Assembly (NCBI GenBank): GCA_013824045.1
Contig: PNND01000064.1
Span: 1-27,015, forward strand
DNA: 27,015 nt
DNA from: Rhodobacter sp.
GTDB taxonomy: Bacteria; Pseudomonadota; Alphaproteobacteria; Rhodobacterales; Rhodobacteraceae
Reading direction: 5' to 3'
Each line of letters begins with the position of its first letter. The stretch's first letter is position 1. Shown piece by piece: positions 8,210-16,568 of this stretch. The notes beneath the pieces are model-generated. The model did not search any database, had not been told where the DNA came from, and worked only from the letters and a program-made list of their open reading frames with translations. Both the position numbers and the translations under genes were made by a program.

Positions 8210-9600
8210 CCGACCTCCCCCCCCTTCTGCTGATCGAAGACACGCCATCGCTGCAGATGATCTACCGGTCCGTCCTCACCAATGCCGGCCATTCCGTCCG
8301 CAGTGTGGGCACCGCCGCCGAAGGCATGGCCGCCTTTGTCGAAAGCGGGGCCACGGTCGTGCTGCTCGATCTGATGCTGCCCGACCGCGACGGTCTGGAG
8401 CTTATGCAGGAAATGCTGGCCCTGCGGCCCGAGGCGAATGTCATCGTCATCACCGCCAATGGCTCCATCAACAAGGCGGTCGAGGCGATGCGCGCCGGCG
8501 CGCATGAGTTTCTCGTCAAACCCTTCGATGAAACCCGCTTCCTCGGCGCGGTCGACAATGCCCTTGCCGGGCGCGGCACCCCCCGCCGCGCGCCCAGCAT
8601 CCTGCCCGCAAGACCGGCCACCCCCGCGCCTGTCCCCACCGGGGCTTTCGTCGGCTCGTCCGATGCCATGGCCCGCATCCACGCCAAGATCCGCTCCGTC
8701 GCCCGCTCCATGGCCACGGTCTTCATCACGGGCGAAAGCGGCACCGGCAAGGAACTTTGCGCCCTCGCCGTCCATGACAACTCCCCCCGCAGCAGCGGCC
8801 CTTTCATCGCGCTCAATTGCGGTGCCATCCCGCAAGACCTGCTTGAATCCGAAGTGTTCGGCCATGTGAAGGGCAGCTTCACCGGCGCGGTTTCCGACAA
8901 GCCGGGTGCCGCCGCCGCCGCCGATGGCGGCACGCTGTTCTTGGATGAAATCTGCGAAATGGCCCCGGCGCTGCAAACCAAGCTCCTGCGCTTTTTGCAA
9001 ACCTCCACCGTGCAGCCCGTCGGGGCCACCCGGCCCCGCAAAGTCAATGTCCGCATCGTCTGCGCCACCAACCAAGACCCGCTCGACGCCGTCCGCCGGG
9101 GCCGCTTCCGCGAAGACCTCTACTACCGCCTCTATGTCGTGCCGATCCACATGCCGCCCCTGCGCGAACGCGTCGATGATGTGATCGAAATCGCCGAGGC
9201 CGCGCTCACCCGCTTCGCCGCCGAAGAAGGCCGCCGTTTCGATGGCCTCTCGCCCGAAGTGACCACCCTCTTCCGCCGCCTGCCATGGCCCGGCAACGTG
9301 CGGCAGGTTCTCAACGTGATCCGCCATGTCGTGGTGATGAACGAAGGCGGCACCGTCACCTCTGACATGCTGCCCCATATCGTGGCCGATGAACCCGGCC
9401 TTGCCCCCTCTCCGGCGCTCCTCGCCCCCGCCTCGCCCGAACCGGCGCTGGATGCGCTGATCGGCAAGCCGCTGGCCGAAATTGAACGTCTGGTGATCGA
9501 GGCCACGCTGAAACGCTTTGACGGCTCGGTGCCAAAAGCCGCCCGCATCCTCGAACTCGCCCCCTCCACCCTCTACCGCAAGATCGACGGCTGGAAGTAG
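8206..9600 (+). CDS. Sigma-54-dependent response regulator, LuxO/NtrC family
   Basis: 464 residues in three domains: receiver (about 6-120, phosphoacceptor D55 in VVLLDLMLPD, with K105 of VKPFD as the conserved lysine), AAA+ (about 147-375, Walker A GESGTGKE at 176-183, Walker B TLFLDE at 243-248), and a Fis-type helix-turn-helix at the C-terminus (KAARILELAPSTLYRKI). The sigma-54-contacting loop reads GSFTGA rather than GAFTGA, keeping the key threonine. The receiver start (LIEDTPSLQMIYRS) and much of the AAA+ domain resemble Vibrio LuxO more than NtrC or DctD. Coupled to the Hpt gene, so together they look like a LuxU-LuxO type relay. The sensor kinase and target genes are not in the window. 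Confidence 0.9.
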   Translation: MTDLPPLLLIEDTPSLQMIYRSVLTNAGHSVRSVGTAAEGMAAFVESGATVVLLDLMLPDRDGLELMQEMLALRPEANVIVITANGSINKAVEAMRAGAHEFLVKPFDETRFLGAVDNALAGRGTPRRAPSILPARPATPAPVPTGAFVGSSDAMARIHAKIRSVARSMATVFITGESGTGKELCALAVHDNSPRSSGPFIALNCGAIPQDLLESEVFGHVKGSFTGAVSDKPGAAAAADGGTLFLDEICEMAPALQTKLLRFLQTSTVQPVGATRPRKVNVRIVCATNQDPLDAVRRGRFREDLYYRLYVVPIHMPPLRERVDDVIEIAEAALTRFAAEEGRRFDGLSPEVTTLFRRLPWPGNVRQVLNVIRHVVVMNEGGTVTSDMLPHIVADEPGLAPSPALLAPASPEPALDALIGKPLAEIERLVIEATLKRFDGSVPKAARILELAPSTLYRKIDGWK

Positions 9601-9626
9601 GGCAAAGCCCGCACAAACCGCGCAAA

Positions 9627-9648
9627 GGGGCGGGGTAACCCCCGCCCC
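9627..9648. terminator. GC-rich hairpin between convergent genes
   Basis: GGGGCGGGG and CCCCGCCCC form a 9-bp stem with a 4-base loop (TAAC) in the 55-base gap between the response regulator and the PepSY gene. On the minus strand it is followed by TTTGCG, so it probably serves the PepSY gene and possibly both. Confidence 0.65.
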
Positions 9649-9655
9649 CCCTGCT

Positions 9656-11047
9656 TTACGACACCACCCGCCGCAAGGCAGGCACCCGCCGCAACAACAC
9701 CAGATCCAGCACGATAACCGCCACAATCGCCGCCCCGCCCAACGGGAAGGCCACGCCCAGCACAACGATCAGCACCGCCGCCCCCCACCAGAAGGCCAGC
9801 CCCTGCGGCGCAGGCGGTGCAGCAAGTCGGAACGCCCGCTCCGGTCGCCGCTTCCACCACATCACCAACCCCGACACAGGCAGAAAGATCATAGACAGGC
9901 AGAACACCGTGTTCAGCGCGATGTTCCACGCCCCCATATCGCCCTCGTGAAAGGCGATGCCATAGGCCATCGCCTTGGCCCAAGGCGAGTAATGCGCATA
10001 GCCCACATCGGCCAGCACATTGCCGGTATACTGGTCGATATGGATCGTCCGGTCCGCGCTCGGATCGGGGCCGTCATTTGACATGCTGTCATGGCTGATC
10101 GTCCAGACCCCCGTTTCATCGCCGGGAATGGCCAGCTGGAACCGTCCGTTGAACCCCAGCCCCTGCGCAAAGCCCGCCACGCTGTCGATCGTGACCGGCC
10201 CCGCCACCGCCTGCGTGCCCGCCAGCGATCCGCTCTCCGGCAGCGGGGTCTGCTCCAGCCCCCACGGCACCTCTTTCGCCGCGCCATGGTTCATGTCGGC
10301 ATGGGTCTTGTCCGACAGCGGCACCGCCTCCCATTTCTCCGCCGGAAAGGTGGACCACGCCTGCACCATCTTGCCGCCCCAGATCCCAGCCCAGCTCAGG
10401 CCCGAAATCAGGAACACCAGCAGCAGCGCCGACATCCACATCCCCACCGCGCCATGCAGCGCCTTCCACGCGCCCCGCGACGAAAGCGACAGCTTCGGCA
10501 ACAAAGCCTCGCGCCAGCTGGACCGCCCGCGCGGCCAATGCAGCCAGACACCCGTCACCACAAGGATCACCCCCAGCGACGCCGCCGCTTCGATCAGCCA
10601 ATCGCCCAGATCGCCGATCAGCAGCGTGCCGTGAATTTCGGTCGCGAAATCATACCACCCCGCCCGCCATGGGAAGGTCTCCACCACCTCGGCGGTATAG
10701 GGGTTGATGACCACCGTCATGTCGCCATCGGCACCCGTTACCTGAAATACCGCCACCCGGTCCGCGGCCAGCGGCGCGATATAGCTGCCCGCCACACCGC
10801 CCGGAATGGCGGCCTCCGCCGCCGCCTGCAGGGCGGATACGGCCATCGGCTCGCCGCTGGGCGTGATGACCGTTCGCTCGCCGTTCAACTCGGTCCATGC
10901 CGAAATCCACAGCATGATCAGGCCGGTCACCGCCAACATGATCAGAAACGGAAACACGAAGAGAGAGCAGTAGAAATGCCAGCGCCACACCGTGAAATAG
11001 CGCCGTTCCGTCGCCGTCCGGGCGACGTCGTCTGTTGTCGAAACCAT
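9656..11047 (-). CDS. PepSY-associated membrane protein (PepSY_TM family)
   Basis: 463 residues, inner membrane. TM1 is at about 20-47 (FYCSLFVFPFLIMLAVTG), then a periplasmic PepSY-like segment, TMs near 145-170 (GDWLIEAAASLGVILVVTG) and 200-225, a second periplasmic PepSY-like part with VLADVGYAHYSPWAKAM, and C-terminal TMs. Proteins of this type are often encoded with TonB-dependent receptors for iron or copper and some are metal-siderophore reductases; no direct role is shown here. The frame is open further upstream, but MVSTTDDVARTATERRYFTVWRW at 11047 begins the family match and has AAAGGA upstream. It follows the small exported protein gene by 59 bases on the same strand, so the two are probably one transcript. 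Confidence 0.85.
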   Translation of the reverse strand: MVSTTDDVARTATERRYFTVWRWHFYCSLFVFPFLIMLAVTGLIMLWISAWTELNGERTVITPSGEPMAVSALQAAAEAAIPGGVAGSYIAPLAADRVAVFQVTGADGDMTVVINPYTAEVVETFPWRAGWYDFATEIHGTLLIGDLGDWLIEAAASLGVILVVTGVWLHWPRGRSSWREALLPKLSLSSRGAWKALHGAVGMWMSALLLVFLISGLSWAGIWGGKMVQAWSTFPAEKWEAVPLSDKTHADMNHGAAKEVPWGLEQTPLPESGSLAGTQAVAGPVTIDSVAGFAQGLGFNGRFQLAIPGDETGVWTISHDSMSNDGPDPSADRTIHIDQYTGNVLADVGYAHYSPWAKAMAYGIAFHEGDMGAWNIALNTVFCLSMIFLPVSGLVMWWKRRPERAFRLAAPPAPQGLAFWWGAAVLIVVLGVAFPLGGAAIVAVIVLDLVLLRRVPALRRVVS

Positions 11048-11106
11048 GGGATATGTCCTTTGTCCATGTGCCAGCCGCCGCACCACGCGACAGCCTGAAG
11101 TCCGCA

Positions 11107-11505
11107 TCAGGAAAAGGTCGTCTCCGGTGGCCCCCGCGCCGGGGGCAGGATCATGGGATCGCGGGCAACCGGTTGGCCCTGCGCAACGGGCCACAGCGCC
11201 AGCATCCGCCCCTGAACCGGGACCGGCAGCGCCACCACCGCCACACCCATCGCGCATTTCTGCAGAACGCAGGCCGGACAGTCCCGCTGCCCATGCCCGC
11301 CCTCATGCCCCGCCATCCCGGCATCGTGGCACAGGTCATCGACCGACCCGCCCGCAGCCAGAAAGGCCGCCATCGCTGCAAACTCGGCCGCCGTCTCGCC
11401 GGGCCGCTCCACCGGGCGATGCGCTGCCCCCGCGCCAGCCAACGCCAGAGCAAGCGTCAGGGCCAAAACAGCCCGCATCAGGAAAGGAAAACGCGACAAC
11501 AGCAT
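11107..11505 (-). CDS. Small exported protein with CPACVLQKC motif (DUF2946-like)
   Basis: 132 residues with a clear signal peptide: a hydrophobic run RAVLALTLALALAGAGAAH ending near residue 29. The mature part carries H and C residues (DLCHDAG, HEGGHGQRDCPACVLQKCAM) and a C-terminal hydrophobic stretch. The CPxC pattern after a His-rich run resembles DUF2946 proteins, found near copper-related genes, but the match is by eye. It lies just upstream of the PepSY gene, which supports a metal-related pair. An internal ATG at residue 10 is an alternative start that would still leave a signal peptide. Confidence 0.6.
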   Translation of the reverse strand: MLLSRFPFLMRAVLALTLALALAGAGAAHRPVERPGETAAEFAAMAAFLAAGGSVDDLCHDAGMAGHEGGHGQRDCPACVLQKCAMGVAVVALPVPVQGRMLALWPVAQGQPVARDPMILPPARGPPETTFS

Positions 11506-11527
11506 GGCCGCAGCGCTAACCCACCTG

Positions 11528-11548
11528 CCCCCCGCCGATCAAGGGGGG
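11528..11548. repeat. Short GC hairpin between nadK and the exported-protein gene
   Basis: CCCCCC and GGGGGG with a 9-base loop. No T-tract on either strand. It lies in the 229-base gap 11506-11734, where I see nothing else. Confidence 0.3.
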
Positions 11549-11734
11549 ATGGCACAGACCGAAGCCCCCGCCAAAAACACCGCGACTCACCCCACCGCCG
11601 CCATGGTTAACGCGCCCCGACACCACCGCGCGTATGCACAGCCGTCTGCACCGCCCATCTGCACCACGCGCTGCACTGCCTTTCGGCCATATGGCAAAGA
11701 TAAACCCAGCGCCCGCAAGGGCTTGGCCTCTTGG

Positions 11735-12502
11735 TCAGACAAATTGCTCGTTGATCAGCCGCTCTTCCAACCCATGCCCCGGATCGAACAGGATGCGGTG
11801 CCGCACGCCGGGTTCCGACTGCACCTCGACACTCGCCACCCCCCGCACCGACCCCCGGCTGTCGGCATCGGCCATCACCGGGCGCTTCTCGGCCTCCAGC
11901 ACCTCGAACCGCACCACCGCCCCCTTGGGGATCAGCGCCCCGCGCCAGCGGCGTGGCCGGAACGCCGCCATCGCCGTCAATGCCAGCACATCCGCCCCGA
12001 TGGGCAGGATGGGCCCATGCGCAGAATAGTTGTAAGCCGTTGATCCCGCAGGCGTTGCCACCAACGCCCCATCGCAAACCAGCTCATCCATCCGCACCCG
12101 GCCATCCACGCTGACCCGCAGTTTCGCCGCCTGCGGCCCCGCGCGCAAAAGGCTCACCTCATTGATCGCCAACGCCTCATGCACCGCGCCATCCACATCC
12201 ACCGCCCGCATCCGCAGGGGGTTGATCACCGCCTCTTCCGCCGCCGCCAACCGCGCCGGCAGATCGCCCGGCTGATAGGCGTTCATCAGGAATCCGATCG
12301 TGCCGCAATTCATCCCGTAAACCGGCAGGGCCATCCGCTGCGTCTCATGCAGCGTCTGCAACATGAAGCCGTCCCCCCCCAGCGCAACCACAACATCTGC
12401 GCTTTCCAGCGCGACCTGCCCATAACGAGCCGTCAAGACCCGCAAGGCCTCGGTCGCCGCCGGTGCCCCCGACGCCATGAAGGCGATGCGTGATGTGGTC
12501 AT
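11735..12502 (-). CDS. nadK: NAD kinase
   Basis: NadK phosphorylates NAD to NADP in the cytoplasm. 255 residues, the short form usual in this group. The catalytic GGDG is at residues 42-45 ([12 protein letters not shown]), followed by the NE motif in INEVSLLR and the glycine/serine-rich signature [21 protein letters not shown] lies about 10 bases before the ATG at 12502. Divergent from glyA, with 231 bases between them. No partner gene is evident; the downstream gene (11107-11505) is more than 200 bases away. Confidence 0.95.
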   Translation of the reverse strand: MTTSRIAFMASGAPAATEALRVLTARYGQVALESADVVVALGGDGFMLQTLHETQRMALPVYGMNCGTIGFLMNAYQPGDLPARLAAAEEAVINPLRMRAVDVDGAVHEALAINEVSLLRAGPQAAKLRVSVDGRVRMDELVCDGALVATPAGSTAYNYSAHGPILPIGADVLALTAMAAFRPRRWRGALIPKGAVVRFEVLEAEKRPVMADADSRGSVRGVASVEVQSEPGVRHRILFDPGHGLEERLINEQFV

Positions 12503-12733
12503 CGGCCCGTACTCCCCCAGTCGTCAAACGCCCAAGTCGCAAAGCGCAGTCTTGCGGGCCAACCCTGCCAAACTCAACCCCCGAAACACCCCCGCTCCCC
12601 CGGCCCGTCCGACCCATTATTTCGCACAGACCCCCTTTGGAGTCGTTTTCTTGCCTTCCCGCAACGCCACCAGTGCGCTAGATGCAGGGCAAGCCCGAAA
12701 TCCAATCCCGCATTCCCGTCCTGAGGAGAGCCC

Positions 12734-14029
12734 ATGAACGCCCCCCACCGCGACACCGGATTCTTTACCGAACCCCTCGCCACCCGTGACGCCGAGCTTT
12801 TCGGCGCGATCACGCAGGAACTCGGCCGCCAGCGGCACGAGATCGAATTGATCGCTTCGGAAAACATCGTCTCCCGCGCCGTGATGGAAGCGCAGGGGTC
12901 GGTAATGACCAACAAATACGCCGAAGGCTATCCGGGCAAGCGCTACTATGGCGGCTGCCAATATGTTGATATTGCAGAAAACCTTTCCATCGAGCGCGCC
13001 TGCAAACTGTTCGGTTGCGGCTTCGCCAACGTGCAGCCCAACTCCGGCTCGCAGGCCAATCAGGGTGTGTTCCAGGCCCTGCTGCAGCCCGGCGACACGA
13101 TCCTCGGCATGTCGCTCGATGCCGGTGGCCACCTCACCCATGGTGCCGCACCCAACCAGTCGGGCAAGTGGTTCAAGGCCATACAGTACGGCGTGCGCAA
13201 GCAGGATCTGGAACTGAACTACGATCAGGTCGCCGAACTGGCTGCTGAGCATAAGCCCAAGCTGATCATCGCTGGCGGCTCCGCCATCCCGCGCGTTATC
13301 GATTTTGCCAAGATGCGCGAAATCGCCGACTCGGTCGGCGCCTATCTCCTTGTGGACATGGCACATTTCGCCGGCCTCGTGGCGGCGGGCCTCTACCCCT
13401 CGCCCTTCCCGCATGCCCATGTCGCCACCACCACCACGCATAAAACCCTGCGCGGCCCGCGCGGCGGCATGATCCTCACGGATGACGAGGCGCTGGCCAA
13501 GAAATTCAACTCGGCCATCTTCCCCGGCATCCAGGGCGGCCCCCTGATGCATGTCATCGCCGCCAAGGCCGTGGCCTTCGGCGAGGCGCTGCGCCCCGAA
13601 TTCATCACCTATCAGAAGCAGGTCATCGCCAATGCCAAGGCGCTCGCCGATGAACTGATGAAGGGCGGGCTCGACATCGTCACCGGCGGCACCGACACCC
13701 ACCTGATGCTGGTGGACCTCCGCCCCAAAGGCGTGAAGGGCAACGCCACGGAGAAAGCCCTCGGCCGCGCCCATATCACCTGCAACAAGAACGGCATCCC
13801 CTTCGATACGGAAAAGCCCACCATCACCTCCGGCGTCCGCCTCGGCACCCCCGCAGGCACCACGCGCGGCTTCGGTGAGGGCGAATTCCGCCAGATCGGC
13901 CGCTGGATCACCGAGGTTGTCGATGGCCTTGCTGCCAATGGCGAAGACGGCAACGCCGCCGTCGAGGCCAAGGTGAAGGCCGAGGTGGAAACCCTCTGCA
14001 AGCAGTTCCCGATCTATCCGGGCATCTGA
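12734..14029 (+). CDS. glyA: Serine hydroxymethyltransferase
   Basis: GlyA interconverts serine and glycine with transfer of the one-carbon unit to tetrahydrofolate, using pyridoxal phosphate. 431 residues, normal family length. Substrate and cofactor motifs are intact: [11 protein letters not shown] at about 38-48, [13 protein letters not shown] at 62-74, VDMAHFAG at 207-214 and the PLP lysine K237 in [21 protein letters not shown] stands 6-7 bases before the ATG. A single gene closed by a strong hairpin terminator. Confidence 0.97.
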   Translation: MNAPHRDTGFFTEPLATRDAELFGAITQELGRQRHEIELIASENIVSRAVMEAQGSVMTNKYAEGYPGKRYYGGCQYVDIAENLSIERACKLFGCGFANVQPNSGSQANQGVFQALLQPGDTILGMSLDAGGHLTHGAAPNQSGKWFKAIQYGVRKQDLELNYDQVAELAAEHKPKLIIAGGSAIPRVIDFAKMREIADSVGAYLLVDMAHFAGLVAAGLYPSPFPHAHVATTTTHKTLRGPRGGMILTDDEALAKKFNSAIFPGIQGGPLMHVIAAKAVAFGEALRPEFITYQKQVIANAKALADELMKGGLDIVTGGTDTHLMLVDLRPKGVKGNATEKALGRAHITCNKNGIPFDTEKPTITSGVRLGTPAGTTRGFGEGEFRQIGRWITEVVDGLAANGEDGNAAVEAKVKAEVETLCKQFPIYPGI

Positions 14030-14046
14030 TTTTATGGACAGAAAAC

Positions 14047-14079
14047 AAAGGCGCGCCCCGGAAACGGTGGCGCGCCTTT
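14047..14079 (+). terminator. Rho-independent terminator of glyA
   Basis: AAAGGCGCGCC (14047-14057) pairs perfectly with GGCGCGCCTTT (14069-14079) over an 11-base loop, beginning 18 bases after the glyA stop. Confidence 0.8.
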
Positions 14080-14091
14080 GCCATTCTCAGC

Positions 14092-14135
14092 CAAAATCCT
14101 TCGAAGGATTTTGCAATTTTCTTCCAAGAAAATTG
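14092..14135. repeat. Two tandem AT-rich palindromes
   Basis: CAAAATCCTTCGAAGGATTTTG at 14092-14113 is a perfect palindrome (11-bp arms) and is followed directly by a second inverted repeat at 14114-14135 with 10-bp arms CAATTTTCTT and AAGAAAATTG around CC. They lie in the 193-base gap between glyA and the DUF817 gene, 12 bases past the glyA terminator. Confidence 0.7.
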
Positions 14136-14222
14136 GCTGCAAAGGCAGCGTCCCGACGCACCCCCGTTGACGCCGCCCCAACCATCGGCTCACCTGTCGC
14201 AAAGCCGCGTCCCGAGTGATAC

Positions 14223-15077
14223 ATGACCCCACCCCCGCTCCGCGGCACCCTCAACCTCGAACGCCGCCTCGGCGACTGGGCCCGCGCCCGCCTGCCTCTC
14301 GCGCTGGCCGAACTCATCATGTTCGTGCTGAAACAGGGCTGGGCCTGCCTCTTCGGCGGTCTCATGCTGGCCGCCATCATCGGCTCCAGTCTGGTCTGGC
14401 GGCCCGACTGGCCCCTGCACCGCTATGACGCGCTTTTCCTCTTTGCTATCGCCACACAGGCGCTGTTCCTGTGGAAAAAGCTGGAAACATGGGAAGAGGC
14501 GCGGGTCATCCTGCTCTTTCACCTGACCGGCACCGCGATGGAATGGTTCAAAGTCAGCGCCGGGTCATGGGGCTATCCGGAACCCGCGCTGTTCAAGGTG
14601 ATGGGCGTGCCGCTGTTTTCCGGCTTCATGTATGCCGCAGTCGGCAGCTACATCGCCCGCGTGATCCGCCTCTTCGACATGCGCTTCACCCCCTACCCGC
14701 CCTTCTGGACAACGCTTCTCTTGGCCGCAGCGATCTATGTGAACTTCTTCGCCCACCATTTCGGCCCGGATATCCGCATCGCGCTCTTCGCCGCCACGCT
14801 GATCCTTTATGCCCGCACCCGCGTCTATTTCCACATCACCGACCGCCCGCTCTGGATGCCGCTGCCGCTCGCGGCCTTCCTTGCCAGCCTCGCACTCTGG
14901 ATCGCGGAAAACGTCGGCACCGCCACCGGCACATGGCTTTACTCCGGCCAGTTGCCCGGCCAGATGGTCAGCCTTGGCAAGCTCGGATCATGGTATCTGC
15001 TGCTCTACGTGTCCTTCGTGACCGTCACGCTGGTCAGCCGCCGCGCCCTTGGCGGCAGCGCCCCGACAGCTCAGTGA
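14223..15077 (+). CDS. DUF817 family integral membrane protein
   Basis: 284 residues with about seven or eight hydrophobic helices spread over residues 30-275, so an inner-membrane protein. The stretches KQGWACLFGGLML, LETWEEARVILLFHL and MEWFKVSAGSWGYPE are the recognisable core of DUF817. No reaction is established for the family. The start ATG has only a weak GAG upstream. The gene is convergent with the small gene at 15084, with 6 bases between stops. Confidence 0.85.
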   Translation: MTPPPLRGTLNLERRLGDWARARLPLALAELIMFVLKQGWACLFGGLMLAAIIGSSLVWRPDWPLHRYDALFLFAIATQALFLWKKLETWEEARVILLFHLTGTAMEWFKVSAGSWGYPEPALFKVMGVPLFSGFMYAAVGSYIARVIRLFDMRFTPYPPFWTTLLLAAAIYVNFFAHHFGPDIRIALFAATLILYARTRVYFHITDRPLWMPLPLAAFLASLALWIAENVGTATGTWLYSGQLPGQMVSLGKLGSWYLLLYVSFVTVTLVSRRALGGSAPTAQ

Positions 15078-15083
15078 GACGGG

Positions 15084-15446
15084 TCAGATCAGGCCGGCAA
15101 AGCTCAGGCCGATATACAGCATGAGCACCGACAAAACCGCCGTCACCCCGCTTTGCAGCGCGGTGCGGACATGCGGCAGTCCGGGCTGCATCGTTTGCAG
15201 ATGCCGCAGGCAGGTGCGGTAATCGTCGTCAAAGCTGTATTCATCGATACCGGCCACGTCGCCCAGCTTGGCCTTCCGTTCGGCCAAGGCAATCCGCCAC
15301 CCGGCCTGACGCGCCTCGGCGGGCAGTGTACGCCCTGCCCGGCCAATGCGCACCTCAAGCGACGGCCCCTTGACGCCCAGCCGTTCCTCCAGCAACTCCG
15401 AGATGCGATGGGCCTTCTGCAGGATGATGATGGCGATAGCAGACAT
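15084..15446 (-). CDS. Small tail-anchored protein of unknown function
   Basis: 120 residues. I do not recognise the family. The N-terminal part has an ILQKAHRISELLEERL helix and charged segments (ALAERKAKLGDVAGIDEYSFDDDYRTCLRHLQ). The C-terminus ends in one hydrophobic helix (GVTAVLSVLMLYIGLSFAGLI), so it is probably anchored in the inner membrane with most of the protein in the cytoplasm. The ATG at 15446 has AAGGGG 7 bases upstream; another in-frame ATG at 15452 is too close to that site. Divergent from the hydrolase gene, with 94 bases between. Confidence 0.75.
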   Translation of the reverse strand: MSAIAIIILQKAHRISELLEERLGVKGPSLEVRIGRAGRTLPAEARQAGWRIALAERKAKLGDVAGIDEYSFDDDYRTCLRHLQTMQPGLPHVRTALQSGVTAVLSVLMLYIGLSFAGLI

Positions 15447-15540
15447 GTTCATACCCCTTAACGGATTATGGCAACATAGCGGCAATACTGGGGCGGAAAA
15501 AGCGGGCAACCGGAAACGACCGGATGCATAAAGGGAAACA

Positions 15541-16326
15541 ATGCTGAACCTCATCCACCATCCCGCTGCCGGGTCCCCCAGCCACCCCCCGCTGGTCATC
15601 GCCCATGGCCTGTTCGGCTCGGCTCGCAACTGGGGCGTCATCGCACGTCGCTTGGCCGACAGCCGCGATGTCTATGCCGTCGATATGCGCAACCACGGCG
15701 ACAGCCCCCGCGCCGCCTCCCACAGCTACCCCGATCTCGCCGCCGATCTGGCCGAGGTGATCCGCCATATCGGCGCACCCGCCGATCTCTTGGGCCATTC
15801 CATGGGCGGCAAGGCCGCCATGCAGCTTGCCCTCACCCAGCCCGACCTCATCCGCCGCCTGATCGTGGCCGACATCGCCCCCATCGCCTATACCCATGAC
15901 CAGACCCGCCATATCGATGCCATGCGCGCGCTCGACCTGACCCACCTCACCACAAGGGCAGAGGCCGACCAGCGCCTTTCGGCCCATATCGACGACGCCG
16001 CCCTGCGCGCCTTCTTCCTGCAATCGCTGGACCTCAAGGCCGATGACGGCCCCCGCTGGCGGCTCAACCTCGATGTGCTGGAGGCCGAGATGCCCAACAT
16101 CGTCGGCTGGCCCGGCACCGAAGGCCAGTTCGACCGCCCCACCCTGTTCCTGACCGGGGCCAACAGCGCTTACGTCAAACCCGAATACCGCGACACGATC
16201 CGCGCGCATTTCCCCGCCGCCCGCTTCGCCCGCATCCCCGATGCCGGCCACTGGCTCCACGCCGAAAAACCCCGCGAATTCGAAGAAACCGTGCGCGTCT
16301 TCCTGAACACGCCCAGCCAAAGCTGA
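15541..16326 (+). CDS. Alpha/beta hydrolase, YbfF-like esterase
   Basis: 261 residues, cytoplasmic. The oxyanion part HGLFGSARNW is at about 22-31, the nucleophile elbow GHSMGG holds S87, and the catalytic histidine is H237 in DAGHWLHAEKP. The DMRNHGDSP stretch and overall length match YbfF/ABHD11-type esterases that act on short acyl esters or acyl-CoA; the natural substrate is not known. AAAGGGAAACA precedes the ATG. It is the last chromosomal gene before the genomic island. Confidence 0.88.
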   Translation: MLNLIHHPAAGSPSHPPLVIAHGLFGSARNWGVIARRLADSRDVYAVDMRNHGDSPRAASHSYPDLAADLAEVIRHIGAPADLLGHSMGGKAAMQLALTQPDLIRRLIVADIAPIAYTHDQTRHIDAMRALDLTHLTTRAEADQRLSAHIDDAALRAFFLQSLDLKADDGPRWRLNLDVLEAEMPNIVGWPGTEGQFDRPTLFLTGANSAYVKPEYRDTIRAHFPAARFARIPDAGHWLHAEKPREFEETVRVFLNTPSQS

Positions 16327-16389
16327 CCCATCAGCCAACCACACCCGACCCAACGGTCACGGCGCTTTCCTCTGTCACTTGTCCGGTGA

Positions 16390-16408
16390 TCTGGTGGAGC
16401 AGAGGGGG
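16390..16408. other. Attachment site, left copy (orphan tRNA 3' end)
   Basis: TCTGGTGGAGCAGAGGGGG matches 26440-26458 exactly over 19 bases and no further in either direction. It carries the tRNA-Ala 3' end without the rest of the tRNA. Confidence 0.85.
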
Positions 16409-16418
16409 CGCTCCACCA
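16392..16418. repeat. Inverted repeat centred on the left attachment site
   Basis: TGGTGGAGC (16392-16400) and GCTCCACCA (16410-16418) are perfect 9-bp arms around a 9-base centre. The right attachment site lacks the second arm, because the tRNA sequence continues there. Confidence 0.6.
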
Positions 16419-16510
16419 AAAATCTAAGCCGTTGAGGTACCAAGACAATAAAGTGCGCGGTTTCGCTCATGTCACACTCATATGTCGCATTTACCGTTCA
16501 GGAGCAACCT

Positions 16511-16539
16511 TGCCTGCGGCGACGGGAAAGAGTGCTAGG
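16511..16539 (+). promoter_or_regulatory. Candidate promoter of the 84-aa ORF
   Basis: TTGCCT and TGCTAG are separated by 17 bases, 30 bases upstream of the ATG at 16569. The match to the vegetative consensus is moderate. Confidence 0.45.
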
Positions 16540-16568
16540 AACCAAGCGGACCATCAAGAGGTCGCCCA

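Noticed and set aside
5714..8248. 844-codon minus-strand open frame
   Set aside because: Antisense to prpE and the Hpt gene; Gly/Asp/His-rich shadow sequence without recognisable motifs, while the plus strand encodes clear families.
7960..9765. 601-codon minus-strand open frame
   Set aside because: Antisense to the LuxO-like regulator; low-complexity shadow.
12617..13774. 385-codon minus-strand open frame
   Set aside because: Antisense to glyA, no family resemblance.
16390..16418. Second tRNA gene at the left island end
   Set aside because: Only the last 17 bases of a tRNA 3' end are present; no cloverleaf can be formed.
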